Source of the DNA: Priestia megaterium
Lineage (GTDB): Bacteria; Bacillota; Bacilli; Bacillales; Bacillaceae_H
Assembly: GCF_009497655.1 (NCBI RefSeq)
Contig: NZ_CP023317.1
Span: forward strand, 2,447,501-2,511,500
Direction of reading: 5' to 3'
Length of the DNA stretch: 64,000 bases
The position numbers were made by a program, and so were the translations under genes. A model generated the notes under the pieces. The model did not search any database. It was not told the origin of the DNA and saw only the letters and a program-made list of their open reading frames with translations. Below are positions 54,475-63,798 of this stretch, piece by piece. Numbering within the stretch: the stretch's first letter is position 1; every line of letters begins with the position of its first letter.

Positions 54475-55086
54475 ATGACCAAACGAATGATAACATTACT
54501 AAGCGTCATCTTTATTGCAGTGCTTGCCGTATTTTTTATGTCGCAAACTTCATTGGCATCCAAATTGACAATAAGTGCCTCTATCAAGCCTCACCATTAC
54601 TCAAAACATGAAGAAAAAATGTTAGCCGTGACAAACTTAGACTACAAAAGTAATATCATGGCATACGATGTTAAAGCTCCTAATGGAGCAAAAGAAGCTT
54701 ATGTAAAAGCTACTTATTATGAAAAGGGAAAAGCCAAACAACCTTTATTCTCAGGAGGGTTGACTGTTTCAAAAGAATTTGACATGTTTGCTATTACATA
54801 TAAAATCGATGATGATACTCACAAAGTAATGTTTAATGTGGGAAGCAACGATACAAACCTAGGGATAGAAGCGGAAAAGCCAAAGAAAATGAACGGCTAT
54901 TCCTTTACTGGATTAGAGAAAAAACAAAAAGTGAAAATGAATAAACCATATCCAGTTGCTGCTTTATTTGGTGACGATGGCAGTGGCATACGAGTTGCTC
55001 CGCTTTCAACCGATGACGGAGAAGTTGTTAAAGAGCTTATTTCGAGCAACCCTTACGTTTATTTATTCACAGTAGAATTCAAATAA
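54475..55086 (+). CDS. Unknown secreted protein, 203 residues
   Basis: Signal peptide MTKRMITLLSVIFIAVLAVFFMSQTSLAS with a probable cleavage after LAS, then a beta-rich mature domain (KLTISASIKPHHYSKHEEKMLAV, GYSFTGLEKKQKVKMNKPYPVAALFGDD) without cysteines. AAAGGGGGAATC precedes the ATG at 54475. It lies between tlp and sspN in the opposite direction, breaking a spore operon known in B. subtilis. Function unknown. Confidence 0.7.
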   Translation: MTKRMITLLSVIFIAVLAVFFMSQTSLASKLTISASIKPHHYSKHEEKMLAVTNLDYKSNIMAYDVKAPNGAKEAYVKATYYEKGKAKQPLFSGGLTVSKEFDMFAITYKIDDDTHKVMFNVGSNDTNLGIEAEKPKKMNGYSFTGLEKKQKVKMNKPYPVAALFGDDGSGIRVAPLSTDDGEVVKELISSNPYVYLFTVEFK

Positions 55087-55118
55087 TAAAAAGTCGCTGA
55101 ATTCAGCGACTTTTTATT
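55085..55118. terminator. 34-bp palindromic terminator
   Basis: A perfect 34-base palindrome (AATAAAAAGTCGCTGAATTC and the mirror half) between converging genes; both stop codons touch it. Confidence 0.9.
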
Positions 55119-55261
55119 CATTCACCTTTGGTTTGAATAACTTGAGGATGCTTGCCGGATGTATCTTGCATTTGTTTTCCGTTATTTCCACCAGCTTCTC
55201 TCGGTTGAGTGCCGATGTGATTCGGAACAAAACTTTTGCTTTGTTTTTTAGGATTTCCCAT
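55118..55261 (-). CDS. sspN: Small acid-soluble spore protein N
   Basis: Spore core protein of 47 residues beginning [20 protein letters not shown] and ending [15 protein letters not shown], the SspN pattern. GAGGAGGGG precedes the ATG. Expected forespore expression; I could not find a clear SigG -10 upstream. Confidence 0.88.
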   Translation of the reverse strand: MGNPKKQSKSFVPNHIGTQPREAGGNNGKQMQDTSGKHPQVIQTKGE

Positions 55262-55305
55262 GCTTATCCCCTCCTCACCGTTACTCTAACCAACTTACTT
55301 TAAAG

Positions 55306-55449
55306 TTATTCAGCTCTTTCAAGCATACGATCTTCTAACCGCTTTTCAATTTCCAATTCAATGCGTTCAATTTCTGACTGATCTTTTAACAGCTGCGTTT
55401 TATTTTCTTGCACTAACTCTTCAAATGAACGTTTGCGTAATTTTCTCAT
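55306..55449 (-). CDS. FbpB-family basic mini-protein, 47 residues
   Basis: Short helical protein MRKLRKRSFEELVQENKTQL...ERAE. The RKRSFEELVxENK pattern fits the Fur-regulated basic protein B family, which in B. subtilis assists iron-sparing small RNA function. No convincing Fur box lies upstream, so iron control is unproven. The ribosome site is TAGGTG, of modest strength. Confidence 0.6.
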   Translation of the reverse strand: MRKLRKRSFEELVQENKTQLLKDQSEIERIELEIEKRLEDRMLERAE

Positions 55450-55647
55450 GATTCCAACACCTACTTTATGTAATTTTTATGAAAAATCTGAAAAATCAAA
55501 AGAAACTGATATCATATAGCTATCTATATTGTAACCAATTTGTCAGATAAGTAAACATACTTTTTGAAAAGTTGTAAGAAAGTTTGACATATTTACTGAC
55601 TTATCTATATATACGATGGTAAAGTAAATAAGTTTCATTTTTAATAA

Positions 55648-55678
55648 AACAAGCAGCGAAGTTAATTCGCTGCTTGTT
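55648..55678 (-). terminator. Terminator after yneN
   Basis: Perfect stem AACAAGCAGCGAA/TTCGCTGCTTGTT; the stop codon is in the loop; TTTTATT follows on the minus strand. Confidence 0.85.
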
Positions 55679-56261
55679 GAGCAAAGTTTTCCATTTGTTT
55701 AAGCGTCATTGGACCATTCACTCGCTGAACAATTTTCCCTTCTTCATCTATAAAGTAAGATGTCGGAATGGTGGACACCCGGTATTTTTTACTTCCCACA
55801 GTATCTTGGTCGTCCAATAATACATGAAACGTAAACTGTTTTTCTTTCAGAAACTTAGATACTGCCTGTTTACTACCTTCTGATGAAGTTAAATTAACCG
55901 CAAGCAGCTGTACGTCGTTTCCATATTTCTTATAAAACGCTTGCATATCGGGCATTTCTTTTTGACACGGCGGACACCATGTGGCCCAAAAGTTTAAAAT
56001 AACTTTTTTTCCTTTAAAGTCCGATAATTGAACAGTTTTTCCGTTCGTATCTGAAAGTGTAAACGGAGGTGCTGTATCTTTCGGTTCTAACCCATAAGCT
56101 TGACCAGAAGCCTGACGAGCACTATCGCCTTTTTTAATATTTAAATCCTTGTATTCGCTTAAGTTAGAATTATCGGATGCTTCATTTGGAGAAAGCCCTT
56201 CCCAAAGTGCGTAGCTAAGAAAGCCTACTAGAAGCAAGACCGCAATTATTTTTTTAACCAT
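55662..56261 (-). CDS. yneN: Thioredoxin-like thiol-disulfide oxidoreductase (YneN/ResA type)
   Basis: Membrane-anchored extracytoplasmic thiol reductase of 199 residues. N-terminal anchor IIAVLLLVGFLSYALW, then a thioredoxin fold with active site WATWCPPCQKEMP and cis-proline region VSTIPTSYFI. Probably reduces disulfides in envelope or c-type cytochrome maturation; the precise partner is unknown. It lies between citB and the sspN block, as in B. subtilis. Confidence 0.88.
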   Translation of the reverse strand: MVKKIIAVLLLVGFLSYALWEGLSPNEASDNSNLSEYKDLNIKKGDSARQASGQAYGLEPKDTAPPFTLSDTNGKTVQLSDFKGKKVILNFWATWCPPCQKEMPDMQAFYKKYGNDVQLLAVNLTSSEGSKQAVSKFLKEKQFTFHVLLDDQDTVGSKKYRVSTIPTSYFIDEEGKIVQRVNGPMTLKQMENFAQQAAN

Positions 56262-56413
56262 ATGATCGGCTCCTTTATTTCTTCTAAAAAGTGATAATCT
56301 ATGTACTAATAGATATGTGCAATATCTACTAAAATAATCCTTTTACAGGGCATTTTCTTTTATAATATAGCATATTTCCCTCTCACTTTTTGTCGAAAAC
56401 GGTGCGTTTGCAT

Positions 56414-56447
56414 AAAAAAAGAGCGGCTCACGAGAACCGCTCTTTTT
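56414..56447 (-). terminator. Terminator after citB
   Basis: Stem AAAAAGAGCGG/CCGCTCTTTTT with T/A runs on both sides. Confidence 0.85.
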
Positions 56448-56456
56448 CTTTATACC

Positions 56457-59177
56457 TTACGCATGTGTTTTAGACTGTAATTTATCACGAAGCACCATTT
56501 GAAGGATACCACCGTGACGATAGTAATCAATTTCAACTTCACTATCGAAGCGAACCAGTACTTCAAATTCTTTTTTGTTTCCAGCTTCATCAGTTGCTGT
56601 TACTTTTACAAGATCACGTGGTTTTACTGTTTCATCAACTGCTACTGCAATTGTTTCTTTTCCAGTTAAACCTAATGTATCCGCGCTTTCACCATCTTTA
56701 AATTGAAGAGGTAAAACACCCATTAATACTAGGTTTGAACGGTGAATACGCTCAAAGCTTTCAGCGATTACTGTTTTAATACCTAAAAGATTTGTGCCTT
56801 TTGCTGCCCAGTCACGAGAACTTCCCATGCCGTAATCTTTACCTGCAAGTACAACAAGACCTGTACCTTGCTCTTTGTATTTCATACAAGCATCATAAAT
56901 GCTCATTACGTCATTTGTTGGCCAGTACGTTGTCCAGCCGCCTTCTGTACCAGGAGCTACTTGGTTTTTAATGCGGATGTTTGCAAATGTACCGCGCATC
57001 ATCACTTCATGGTTACCACGACGAGAACCGTATGAGTTAAAGTCTTTTGGTTCTACACCGTTTTCTTGAAGGTAAAGACCTGCAGGTGATGTTTTTGCAA
57101 TTGAACCCGCTGGTGAAATGTGATCCGTTGTCACTGAGTCACCAAATTTCGCTACTACGCGAAGATCATTTAACGCTTCTACTTCACCTGGCTCTTCTGA
57201 TAACCCTTCAAAGAAAGGTGGGTTTTGAATGTACGTTGAATCATTCTCCCACGTATAAAGAGCATCTTCGCTTGTTTTAATTTCATTCCAGCGCTCGTTA
57301 TCATCGAATACGCGCTCATACTCGTTACGGAATAATTCAGGCGTTACCGTACGGCTAACAACTTCTTTAATTTCATCTTGTGAAGGCCAAATGTCACTAA
57401 AGAATACTTCGTTTCCGTCTGTATCAATACCGATTGGATCTTTTTGTAAATCTACATCTACTGTTCCAGCCAGTGCATATGCTACAACAAGCGGCGGAGA
57501 AGCAAGATAGTTACCTTTTACTAATTGATGAATACGTCCTTCAAAGTTACGGTTTCCTGAAAGAACAGACGTTACAAGCAAGTCGTTGTCTGCAATCGCT
57601 TCTTCAATTTCAGCTTCTAATGGACCAGAGTTACCGATACAAGTCGTACAGCCATAGCCTACGATGTTAAAGCCGATTTTATCTAAGTATGGAAGCAATC
57701 CTGAATTTTGAAGGTAAGCCGTTACTACTTTTGAACCTGGTGCTAAAGAAGTTTTCACGTAAGCTGGAACATCCAATCCTTTTTCTACCGCTTTTTTCGC
57801 AACTAAACCAGCTGCTACCAATACGTAAGGATTTGATGTGTTCGTACAGCTTGTGATAGCCGCAATAGCGATGGCACCTGTTTTCATTGTTGTTTCTGAA
57901 CCGTCTGCAAGCTTAAACGTAACTTCTTTATCCACGTCTTTAGCATCAAGTCCGAAGCTTTGATTGCTAACAGGAGCTGTTAAAGCTTTCTTGAATTCTG
58001 TTTGCATTTGAGAAAGTGGAATTAAATCTTGCGGACGCTTTGGACCTGAAAGATTTGCTTCAATCTCAGCAAGATTAATCTCAACAACATCAGTGAAAAT
58101 TGGATCTTCATTTTCTGGTGTAAAGAATAAACCGTTTGCTTTTGTATATTGTTCGACAACCTGAATGTCTTTTTCATCTCTTCCTGTTAAACGCATGTAT
58201 GCTAATGCCTCTGCGTCAACTGGGAAGAACCCGCATGTTGCACCGTATTCAGGAGCCATATTAGCAATTGTTGCACGGTCAGCTAATGGAAGTTCTGCTA
58301 CGCCAGGACCGAAGAATTCAACGAATTTTCCGACTACTCCTTTTTGACGAAGCACTTGCGTAACTTTTAACGCTAAGTCTGTAGCTGTAGTACCGTTTGG
58401 TAATTCACCAACAAGTTTAACACCGATTACTTCAGGAACTGGGAAATAAGAAGGTTGACCAAGCATGCCTGCTTCCGCTTCAATACCGCCAACACCCCAT
58501 CCTAAAACACCGATACCATTAATCATCGTTGTATGAGAGTCAGTACCTACTAGAGAATCAGGGAAAGCTACGAATTCGCCATCTTCTTCAACAGCATGAA
58601 CAACGTTTGCTAAATATTCTAAATTTACTTGATGCACGATACCAGTAGCTGGCGGAACTGCACGATAGTTATTAAATGATTTTTGAGCCCAGCTTAAGAA
58701 ATTATAGCGCTCTGTATTACGTTGAAACTCAAGGTCCATATTAATTCGTAATGAGTCAGCTGTACCTGCTTTATCAACTTGTACGGAGTGGTCGACAACG
58801 AGGTCTACTGGAATTTCTGGATTGATTTTGTCAGGATCTCCTCCTAAATCAGCCATTGCTTTACGAAGTGACGCTAAGTCTACAACCGCTGGAACTCCAG
58901 TGAAATCTTGAAGAATAACACGAGATGGTTTGAAAGGAACATCGATATCTTTGATATCTTTTGTTCCCCATTTTGCAAGGTTTTCGACGTGTTCTTTTGT
59001 AATAACACGGCCATCTACCTGACGAAGAACAGATTCTAATAATACTTTAATTGAATACGGCAGCTTAGATACGTTACCTAAACCTGCTTCCTCTAAAGCT
59101 TGTAAGCGGTAATAATTATATGTGCTGCCATTAAGATCGAATGACGAACGAGCGTTAAAAACGTCTTTTTTAGTCAT
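56457..59177 (-). CDS. citB: Aconitate hydratase
   Basis: Citric-acid-cycle aconitase of 906 residues, converting citrate to isocitrate through a [4Fe-4S] cluster. Cluster cysteines are in [10 protein letters not shown] and [11 protein letters not shown]. The IRP-like layout has the swivel domain at the C-terminus ([15 protein letters not shown]). Its Bacillus homologue also binds mRNA under iron limitation. AAGGGGGTAAAAGC precedes the ATG. A CcpC-type operator lies upstream. Confidence 0.98.
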   Translation of the reverse strand: MTKKDVFNARSSFDLNGSTYNYYRLQALEEAGLGNVSKLPYSIKVLLESVLRQVDGRVITKEHVENLAKWGTKDIKDIDVPFKPSRVILQDFTGVPAVVDLASLRKAMADLGGDPDKINPEIPVDLVVDHSVQVDKAGTADSLRINMDLEFQRNTERYNFLSWAQKSFNNYRAVPPATGIVHQVNLEYLANVVHAVEEDGEFVAFPDSLVGTDSHTTMINGIGVLGWGVGGIEAEAGMLGQPSYFPVPEVIGVKLVGELPNGTTATDLALKVTQVLRQKGVVGKFVEFFGPGVAELPLADRATIANMAPEYGATCGFFPVDAEALAYMRLTGRDEKDIQVVEQYTKANGLFFTPENEDPIFTDVVEINLAEIEANLSGPKRPQDLIPLSQMQTEFKKALTAPVSNQSFGLDAKDVDKEVTFKLADGSETTMKTGAIAIAAITSCTNTSNPYVLVAAGLVAKKAVEKGLDVPAYVKTSLAPGSKVVTAYLQNSGLLPYLDKIGFNIVGYGCTTCIGNSGPLEAEIEEAIADNDLLVTSVLSGNRNFEGRIHQLVKGNYLASPPLVVAYALAGTVDVDLQKDPIGIDTDGNEVFFSDIWPSQDEIKEVVSRTVTPELFRNEYERVFDDNERWNEIKTSEDALYTWENDSTYIQNPPFFEGLSEEPGEVEALNDLRVVAKFGDSVTTDHISPAGSIAKTSPAGLYLQENGVEPKDFNSYGSRRGNHEVMMRGTFANIRIKNQVAPGTEGGWTTYWPTNDVMSIYDACMKYKEQGTGLVVLAGKDYGMGSSRDWAAKGTNLLGIKTVIAESFERIHRSNLVLMGVLPLQFKDGESADTLGLTGKETIAVAVDETVKPRDLVKVTATDEAGNKKEFEVLVRFDSEVEIDYYRHGGILQMVLRDKLQSKTHA

Positions 59178-59260
59178 TGCTTTTACCCCCTTAAAATTCT
59201 ATGTATAAAGGATTTACTTACCCCATCCTCTATTCCCTTCACCATCTATCTTAATATAAT

Positions 59261-59314
59261 ATTATACATAAGTAAATAAAAAGAATGTTATTAATTAACA
59301 TAAGTTTCACTTAT
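59261..59314 (-). promoter_or_regulatory. citB promoter with CcpC operator
   Basis: ATAAGTTTCACTTAT (59300-59314) is a perfect ATAA-N7-TTAT dyad, the CcpC site of B. subtilis citB. A second half-site ATAAG (59269-59273) lies next to a TATAAT -10 (59261-59266, minus strand). The arrangement mirrors the known full-dyad plus half-dyad organisation. Confidence 0.65.
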
Positions 59315-59350
59315 AACCTTTTTCCATCTGCCTTTTATTTTTCTAATAAT

Positions 59351-59379
59351 TCATATTTCATTGATTTTTACGCATGCTA
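59351..59379 (+). promoter_or_regulatory. SigG-like promoter of sspO
   Basis: TCATA and CATGCTA (fits CATNNTA) are separated by 17 bases, about 20 bases before the sspO start. Confidence 0.55.
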
Positions 59380-59398
59380 GAAACGGAGGTGATTCAAC

Positions 59399-59548
59399 AT
59401 GGCTAAACGCAAGTCAAACCACGTCATTCCTGGAGCTAACGCGGCTAGCGCTCAAGGAAAAGGAGCGGGTTATAATGAAGAATTTTCAAATGAACCATTA
59501 ACCGAACAACAGAAACAAAATAATAAAAAACGCAAAAAAAATCAATAA
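59399..59548 (+). CDS. sspO: Small acid-soluble spore protein O
   Basis: Spore core protein of 49 residues: [20 protein letters not shown], the [10 protein letters not shown] block and a basic NNKKRKKNQ end. Strong ACGGAGG ribosome site. Divergent from citB, same order as B. subtilis. Confidence 0.95.
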   Translation: MAKRKSNHVIPGANAASAQGKGAGYNEEFSNEPLTEQQKQNNKKRKKNQ

Positions 59549-59624
59549 AACACTCTCTTATTGGATATACTAATCACTAGTTAGAAAAGCAAAATCGTTT
59601 AACTCCATGAAATCTAACGAGAAG

Positions 59625-59650
59625 GCGTCATTATATATGGCGCTTTTTTT
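59625..59650 (+). terminator. Terminator after sspO
   Basis: Stem GCGTCAT/ATGGCGC (one G-T pair) followed by TTTTTTT. Confidence 0.8.
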
Positions 59651-59760
59651 CTGTTCCCATTTCCTGTTTTTGCTAAACCTATTTTTAGAAAGGGGAATTT
59701 TTCATCGGATAAATCCCCTGTCACTATCCCACCCTAATAAATGAAAGGGAGGGTTTAACT

Positions 59761-59901
59761 ATGAACAAAAACAGCAGCAAAGACATCAGAAGAAATGCGC
59801 CAAAAAGCAATTCTGGACAGCCCGAACCGCTAAGCGGATCTCATAAAGTAAAGAACCGTAAGCATTCTCGCCAAAAACACAATAGCGGACATGATATGTA
59901 A
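59761..59901 (+). CDS. sspP: Small acid-soluble spore protein P
   Basis: Spore core protein of 46 residues: [20 protein letters not shown] followed by [30 protein letters not shown] precedes the ATG. It has its own terminator, so it is not strictly bound to sspO. Confidence 0.95.
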   Translation: MNKNSSKDIRRNAPKSNSGQPEPLSGSHKVKNRKHSRQKHNSGHDM

Positions 59902-59908
59902 AACAGCG

Positions 59909-59936
59909 GCAAGCTCTCTACAGAGCTTGCTTTTTT
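59909..59936 (+). terminator. Terminator after sspP
   Basis: Stem GCAAGCTCT/AGAGCTTGC with loop CTAC, followed by TTTTTTA. Confidence 0.9.
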
Positions 59937-59988
59937 ATGCATAGAAAAGGCAGCTAGTACTTCAAGCTTATTCTTTGCACAGGAGTTC

Positions 59989-60015
59989 ACTAAGTACATA
60001 AACGCGCATATGATA
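59989..60015 (+). promoter_or_regulatory. SigK-like promoter of cotM
   Basis: CATATGATA (60007-60015) matches the SigK -10 CATANNNTA exactly, with an AC dinucleotide 16 bases upstream. This fits mother-cell expression of a coat protein gene. Confidence 0.6.
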
Positions 60016-60052
60016 GTAAAGTGAACAGTTTAAATAATGGAGGAACGCAGAA

Positions 60053-60493
60053 ATGAAAAACAAGCGTCTGCCAGCAGACCAAATGTTTGTAAAAGGCTTT
60101 CAAGATTTGTTAGAAGTCATGCTTTCAAATCCCTTTATGAGTTATTTAGATTATGATTCCGTTCGTATAGATTTATTTGAAACAGAACAATCATTTATTG
60201 TCGAAGCTGAATTATTAGGGTATCACCCTAAGGATATTATCGTTCAGATACAAGCTGACCACTTACAGCTGACAGCCAAGAAATACTGCCTTAGAGAATT
60301 TCATGATGAAAAGCAAGGAACGCTTGCAAGAGAACAAATGGAAGAAAGCGTTGAACGTACAATTGACTTTCCATTTTCATTGTTGAATAAAAAGATTACC
60401 GCTACATTTAGTAACGAAATCCTTGAAATTACGATTTCCAAACATGAGACAAATGAATCTAATCAGCAAATAGTTCCTATTGAGTTCCAATAA
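60053..60493 (+). CDS. cotM: Alpha-crystallin-like spore coat protein CotM
   Basis: Small heat-shock (Hsp20) domain protein of 146 residues. The crystallin fold runs from RIDLFETEQSFIVEAELLGY to ILEITISKHE. The location beside sspO-sspP and a SigK-like promoter match B. subtilis cotM, an outer coat protein. A plain Hsp20 chaperone is the alternative. AATGGAGG precedes the ATG. Confidence 0.8.
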   Translation: MKNKRLPADQMFVKGFQDLLEVMLSNPFMSYLDYDSVRIDLFETEQSFIVEAELLGYHPKDIIVQIQADHLQLTAKKYCLREFHDEKQGTLAREQMEESVERTIDFPFSLLNKKITATFSNEILEITISKHETNESNQQIVPIEFQ

Positions 60494-60528
60494 AGCTGCA
60501 GATGTTGTCTCTGCAGCTTTATTGGAAC
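60484..60528 (+). terminator. 19-bp perfect hairpin at cotM end
   Basis: Arms 60484-60502 and 60510-60528 with loop TGTTGTC; the stop codon lies in the left arm. A strong T run is absent. Confidence 0.6.
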
Positions 60529-60587
60529 TATTTAATTGTTTATTTAGCACATAGTTTTTTTAGAAAGTTTTCCTTTTCAAAACAATT

Positions 60588-60616
60588 GGATATCTCATTT
60601 GTTTTACGGCACACTA
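60588..60616 (+). promoter_or_regulatory. SigG-like promoter of ku
   Basis: GGATA and CACACTA, 17 bases apart, resemble GHATR and CATNNTA with one mismatch in the -10. The predicted transcript would start after the upstream in-frame codons, supporting the ATG at 60644. Confidence 0.5.
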
Positions 60617-60643
60617 CTAAAAAAGAGTAAAAGGAGAACATTT

Positions 60644-61477
60644 ATGCTTCATACTGCTTGGAAAGGTAAAATCAGCTTTGGATTAATTGACATCCCTATT
60701 AAACTGCACGGAGCAATTGAAGAAAAAGATGTAAAGCTGCGCACACTGCACTCCGTTTGCCATACACCCATTCATCAAGAAAAACATTGCCAAACGTGTG
60801 GACGAGAAGTAGAATCCGATGAACTGGTTAAAGGATACGAAACCGCGACCGGTCAGTTTGTTGTACTTTCACAACAGGAAATTGACCTTGTCAAAGAGCC
60901 CTTTGCAGCAAACAAAGCTGTTGAATTGTTGCACTTTGTTTCGTTAGATGACATTGATCCCCTGTTTTTTGATAAGCCCTACTATATTTCTCCTGAAGAA
61001 ACGAGCCTAAAAGCTTATTATACGTTATTAAATGCACTTGAAATAACGAATAAAGTCGGTATTGCCAATGTATTTTTATATTCCAAACAGCAAATCGCCA
61101 TTATTCGTTCCGTGGGCGGCTCTCTCGTTCTTCACACGATGCATTTTGAAGAAGAACTTCGTTCAGTCACAGATGTGCCTAACTTATCTACTACTTCTTC
61201 TGTTAATGAAAGTGATACACAAGTGACGGTGGAATTAATTGATAAGCTATCTACTTCTTTTAATCCATCTATTTACAAAAACAACTACCGAGATGCCTTA
61301 CAAAGCGTCATTCAACAAAAAATAAATCAAGGCGAAGTTACAAAAGTAAGCGGAAGCGAAGAACGAGATATTCGACATTTAATGGAAATTTTAAAGGTGA
61401 GCATAGATCCTTCTACTTTACAGCCGACAAAATCAACAGCAGAGAAAAAAACGTCATCCTTAAAAAAGAAAGCATAA
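60644..61477 (+). CDS. ku: Non-homologous end-joining protein Ku
   Basis: Homodimeric Ku ring of 277 residues that binds broken DNA ends. WKGKISFGLIDIPIKLHGA start, the zinc-like CHTPIHQEKHCQTCGREV block, and the family core LKAYYTLLNALEITNKVGIA. The basic lysine-rich tail (EKKTSSLKKKA) is normal. AAAAGGAG precedes the ATG. The partner ligase gene ligD is not in the window. A SigG-like promoter is consistent with spore repair, as for B. subtilis ykoV. Confidence 0.92.
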   Translation: MLHTAWKGKISFGLIDIPIKLHGAIEEKDVKLRTLHSVCHTPIHQEKHCQTCGREVESDELVKGYETATGQFVVLSQQEIDLVKEPFAANKAVELLHFVSLDDIDPLFFDKPYYISPEETSLKAYYTLLNALEITNKVGIANVFLYSKQQIAIIRSVGGSLVLHTMHFEEELRSVTDVPNLSTTSSVNESDTQVTVELIDKLSTSFNPSIYKNNYRDALQSVIQQKINQGEVTKVSGSEERDIRHLMEILKVSIDPSTLQPTKSTAEKKTSSLKKKA

Positions 61478-61479
61478 AA

Positions 61480-61507
61480 AAAGCTAACGAAGAAGTTCGT
61501 TAGCTTT
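61480..61507. terminator. Bidirectional terminator, ku/unknown gene
   Basis: Perfect stem AAAGCTAACGAA/TTCGTTAGCTTT with loop GAAG; A7 on its left side. Confidence 0.85.
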
Positions 61508-61898
61508 CATTTGCAACAGAAGTCTTAGGAACAATAGCTCCATATGACGCCGGTATTTTTAAATATTGCGTTACTTGATCATTTTCCACAAAAACAATAA
61601 AGTTATCTTTTTTATCTTTTCCAATACCTTTTGCTTTTGCTTCAGACCAATTGAAGCCCAGCTTTTCATTTACCTCACTGCGGGTCATTTCCGGTCCAAA
61701 AACATATACTTTATCCCATCTAAAATCACATAATTCATTAAAATCAAGGATGGAAGCTTCTTCTTTACTTTGATTTGTTTTTTTAATTTCATTAATTACG
61801 GTTTGCTGAAGTTGCGCTTGGTTGCGTTCGCTGTATACCCTGTCAATAAAAAAAGTTGCCAATAGCGCTACTAACGTGAATAGTAGAATCTTTTTCAC
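61500..61898 (-). CDS. Unknown membrane-anchored protein, 132 residues
   Basis: N-terminal membrane segment (ILLFTLVALLATFFID), then an exported domain with coiled character and beta strands (WDKVYVFGPEMTRSEVNEKLGF, DNFIVFVENDQVTQYLKIP). AGGAGGACAACGAA precedes the GTG at 61898; the frame opens further up without a ribosome site. Family not recognised. Confidence 0.65.
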   Translation of the reverse strand: MKKILLFTLVALLATFFIDRVYSERNQAQLQQTVINEIKKTNQSKEEASILDFNELCDFRWDKVYVFGPEMTRSEVNEKLGFNWSEAKAKGIGKDKKDNFIVFVENDQVTQYLKIPASYGAIVPKTSVANES

Positions 61899-62085
61899 TT
61901 CGTTGTCCTCCTGATACGTTCTCTGCACATGATACGACTTCTTTTCGATACGGTTTTATTCTCTACTATTCTAGAAAATTCAACAGGAAAATACAACTAA
62001 AATCTCGAAATGTCATCAAAACATAAAAAACTTAACACTATGTCAACGCATAAAAAAAGGGCTTGTTCACGTTCTACCTATTTAC

Positions 62086-63798
62086 CTAATCAGCGCTGAA
62101 AAGATTTGGTTCTTCCGTACAAATAGTTTTAATAAATTCTTCTACTAGCCCTTCCTCTCCCGGCAAAAAAGGCAGCGCACCCACTCCAACGCGTTCAATA
62201 CTTTTATAAAAATGATGCTGCTTATAGCCTTCTGCTTTCCCTGGAAACAGCACAACCGCTGTTTGTACCGGTTTTATTCCATTTTCCTCTACAATAGCGT
62301 CTCGGTAACGGTGCATGGTATTAATATCTTCTTCTCTAGGAGAGGGCGTATCGTGATTTGGTTTGATACGATACTTAGCGTCAAAAAGATATACACTTTT
62401 TTTCTCCCCTTGCTTTACTTCAAGCAGCAAGTCCGGCTTTTGGATAACAGTATGAGTATGATGGTATTCTTTTTGATACCATAGCGTTACTTCTGCTTTT
62501 CCCACCTGAAAACGATGGTAAGAGGCCTGCACTCTGACATTCAACCCTTGTTCTGTCGTTGTCATGATGTTTTGTTCTATTCGTTTGCCGTAAATTTGCA
62601 ACTTCTTTAAAAGACTAACATACGTCCAGTATTCATAGAGAGTTGCGATATCTTTTAATGAAAGGTGGTAAAACTCTCCGTTAAGAGCCAACCCTCGCGT
62701 TAAGAACATAAAGTATCTGCTTGCTTCCCGGTAGCGGGGTGCCGTACGGAGTGTAGAAGGAAGAGTTGAAACTTGTATGGTCTTCACTCTTTGCCAGAAC
62801 ACATTGTTTAGCAGCCTTTTTAATTCGGTATGATTGGTTTCTAGAGCCGACACCGCTTCTTTTTTTACATATCTATCTTCTATCAATTTGTCAATTAGTG
62901 TAGTTAGCTTGTGATACAGCTGCGTCATCATCCATTTAACACTTTGATTTTCCAAATTATCATAGATAGCTACATGTCTTGTGCCAATTGCTTTTGTGGG
63001 TACTACTTTTATATGCCGATTAATTTTAATTCCTCTGCTTGAAGATGCAAGATAGGTAGGGTGTGTTCGGACAAATGATATAGCCTGGCTATCTTGTTTT
63101 TTTATTTGATCTCCTCTCATGAGCTCATGTTCAACTTTTACCGATTGAAACGGCTGATTCTCAATCTGACGAACAGAATGAAGAAAGGGTTTCATATAGT
63201 GAGAGAGCACATGATAAAATTCCGTCCATGTTGCTTGTTTAGACCAAACCGATTTTGCTTCAATATACGTTTTACGGAGCATATCGTATGCCAAATCATG
63301 AATGTATCCGTTCACTTCATCAACCATGCGTACATAATCTGTCTTGTAGCTCATCTTTGACGGGAAAATTTCAAGAGTAAAAGACAGCTCTTTTTCTATT
63401 TCACTGTAGACATGAAACGTAGAATACCCTACCTCATTTTGAAAGCTTATATTTCCTGTTAAAATGTAGGGAAATCCTACGGTTTGAAAACTTTGTTCAA
63501 CTGCTTTTGAGTCGTGATTAACAAACAGACTTGTTTCATTTTTTGAAACAACTGTAATTTGATAGGTTTCATTTTCAAAAAATAAAGGCTCAAGCGGCGG
63601 TTTGGAAGTCATCATGCCTTTTGTTTGATTTAGTACTTTTACATGTGTGATTCCTTTTCCCGTACAAGAAAAAAACATCACTTCTTCTGCAGATTTTATT
63701 TTTTTCTTATTCTTTCCTTTTATAACCACCGTACACGTATCGGTTTCAATTTCAACGTACGGTATTAATCCAAAATGACGTGTATCCGTATACTTCAA
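62086..63798 (-). CDS. DUF2357/PD-(D/E)XK nuclease of an McrBC-like restriction system
   Basis: Large protein of 570 residues. The N-terminal and central parts match the DUF2357 domain found with McrB-like ATPases. The C-terminal third is a PD-(D/E)XK nuclease: KPDLLLEVKQG, then YLFDAKYRI (D-x-K), and MHRYRDAI. Probably the DNA-cleaving subunit, analogous to McrC or the LlaJI nuclease component. TTG start at 63798 with GGAG 13 bases away, inside the end of the upstream gene (47-base overlap), which implies coupled translation. Base composition is not obviously different from neighbours. Confidence 0.78.
   Translation of the reverse strand: MKYTDTRHFGLIPYVEIETDTCTVVIKGKNKKKIKSAEEVMFFSCTGKGITHVKVLNQTKGMMTSKPPLEPLFFENETYQITVVSKNETSLFVNHDSKAVEQSFQTVGFPYILTGNISFQNEVGYSTFHVYSEIEKELSFTLEIFPSKMSYKTDYVRMVDEVNGYIHDLAYDMLRKTYIEAKSVWSKQATWTEFYHVLSHYMKPFLHSVRQIENQPFQSVKVEHELMRGDQIKKQDSQAISFVRTHPTYLASSSRGIKINRHIKVVPTKAIGTRHVAIYDNLENQSVKWMMTQLYHKLTTLIDKLIEDRYVKKEAVSALETNHTELKRLLNNVFWQRVKTIQVSTLPSTLRTAPRYREASRYFMFLTRGLALNGEFYHLSLKDIATLYEYWTYVSLLKKLQIYGKRIEQNIMTTTEQGLNVRVQASYHRFQVGKAEVTLWYQKEYHHTHTVIQKPDLLLEVKQGEKKSVYLFDAKYRIKPNHDTPSPREEDINTMHRYRDAIVEENGIKPVQTAVVLFPGKAEGYKQHHFYKSIERVGVGALPFLPGEEGLVEEFIKTICTEEPNLFSAD

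Noticed and set aside
55500..55545. Possible Fur box upstream of the FbpB-like gene
   Set aside because: TGATATCATATAG has too many mismatches to the 7-1-7 Fur consensus.
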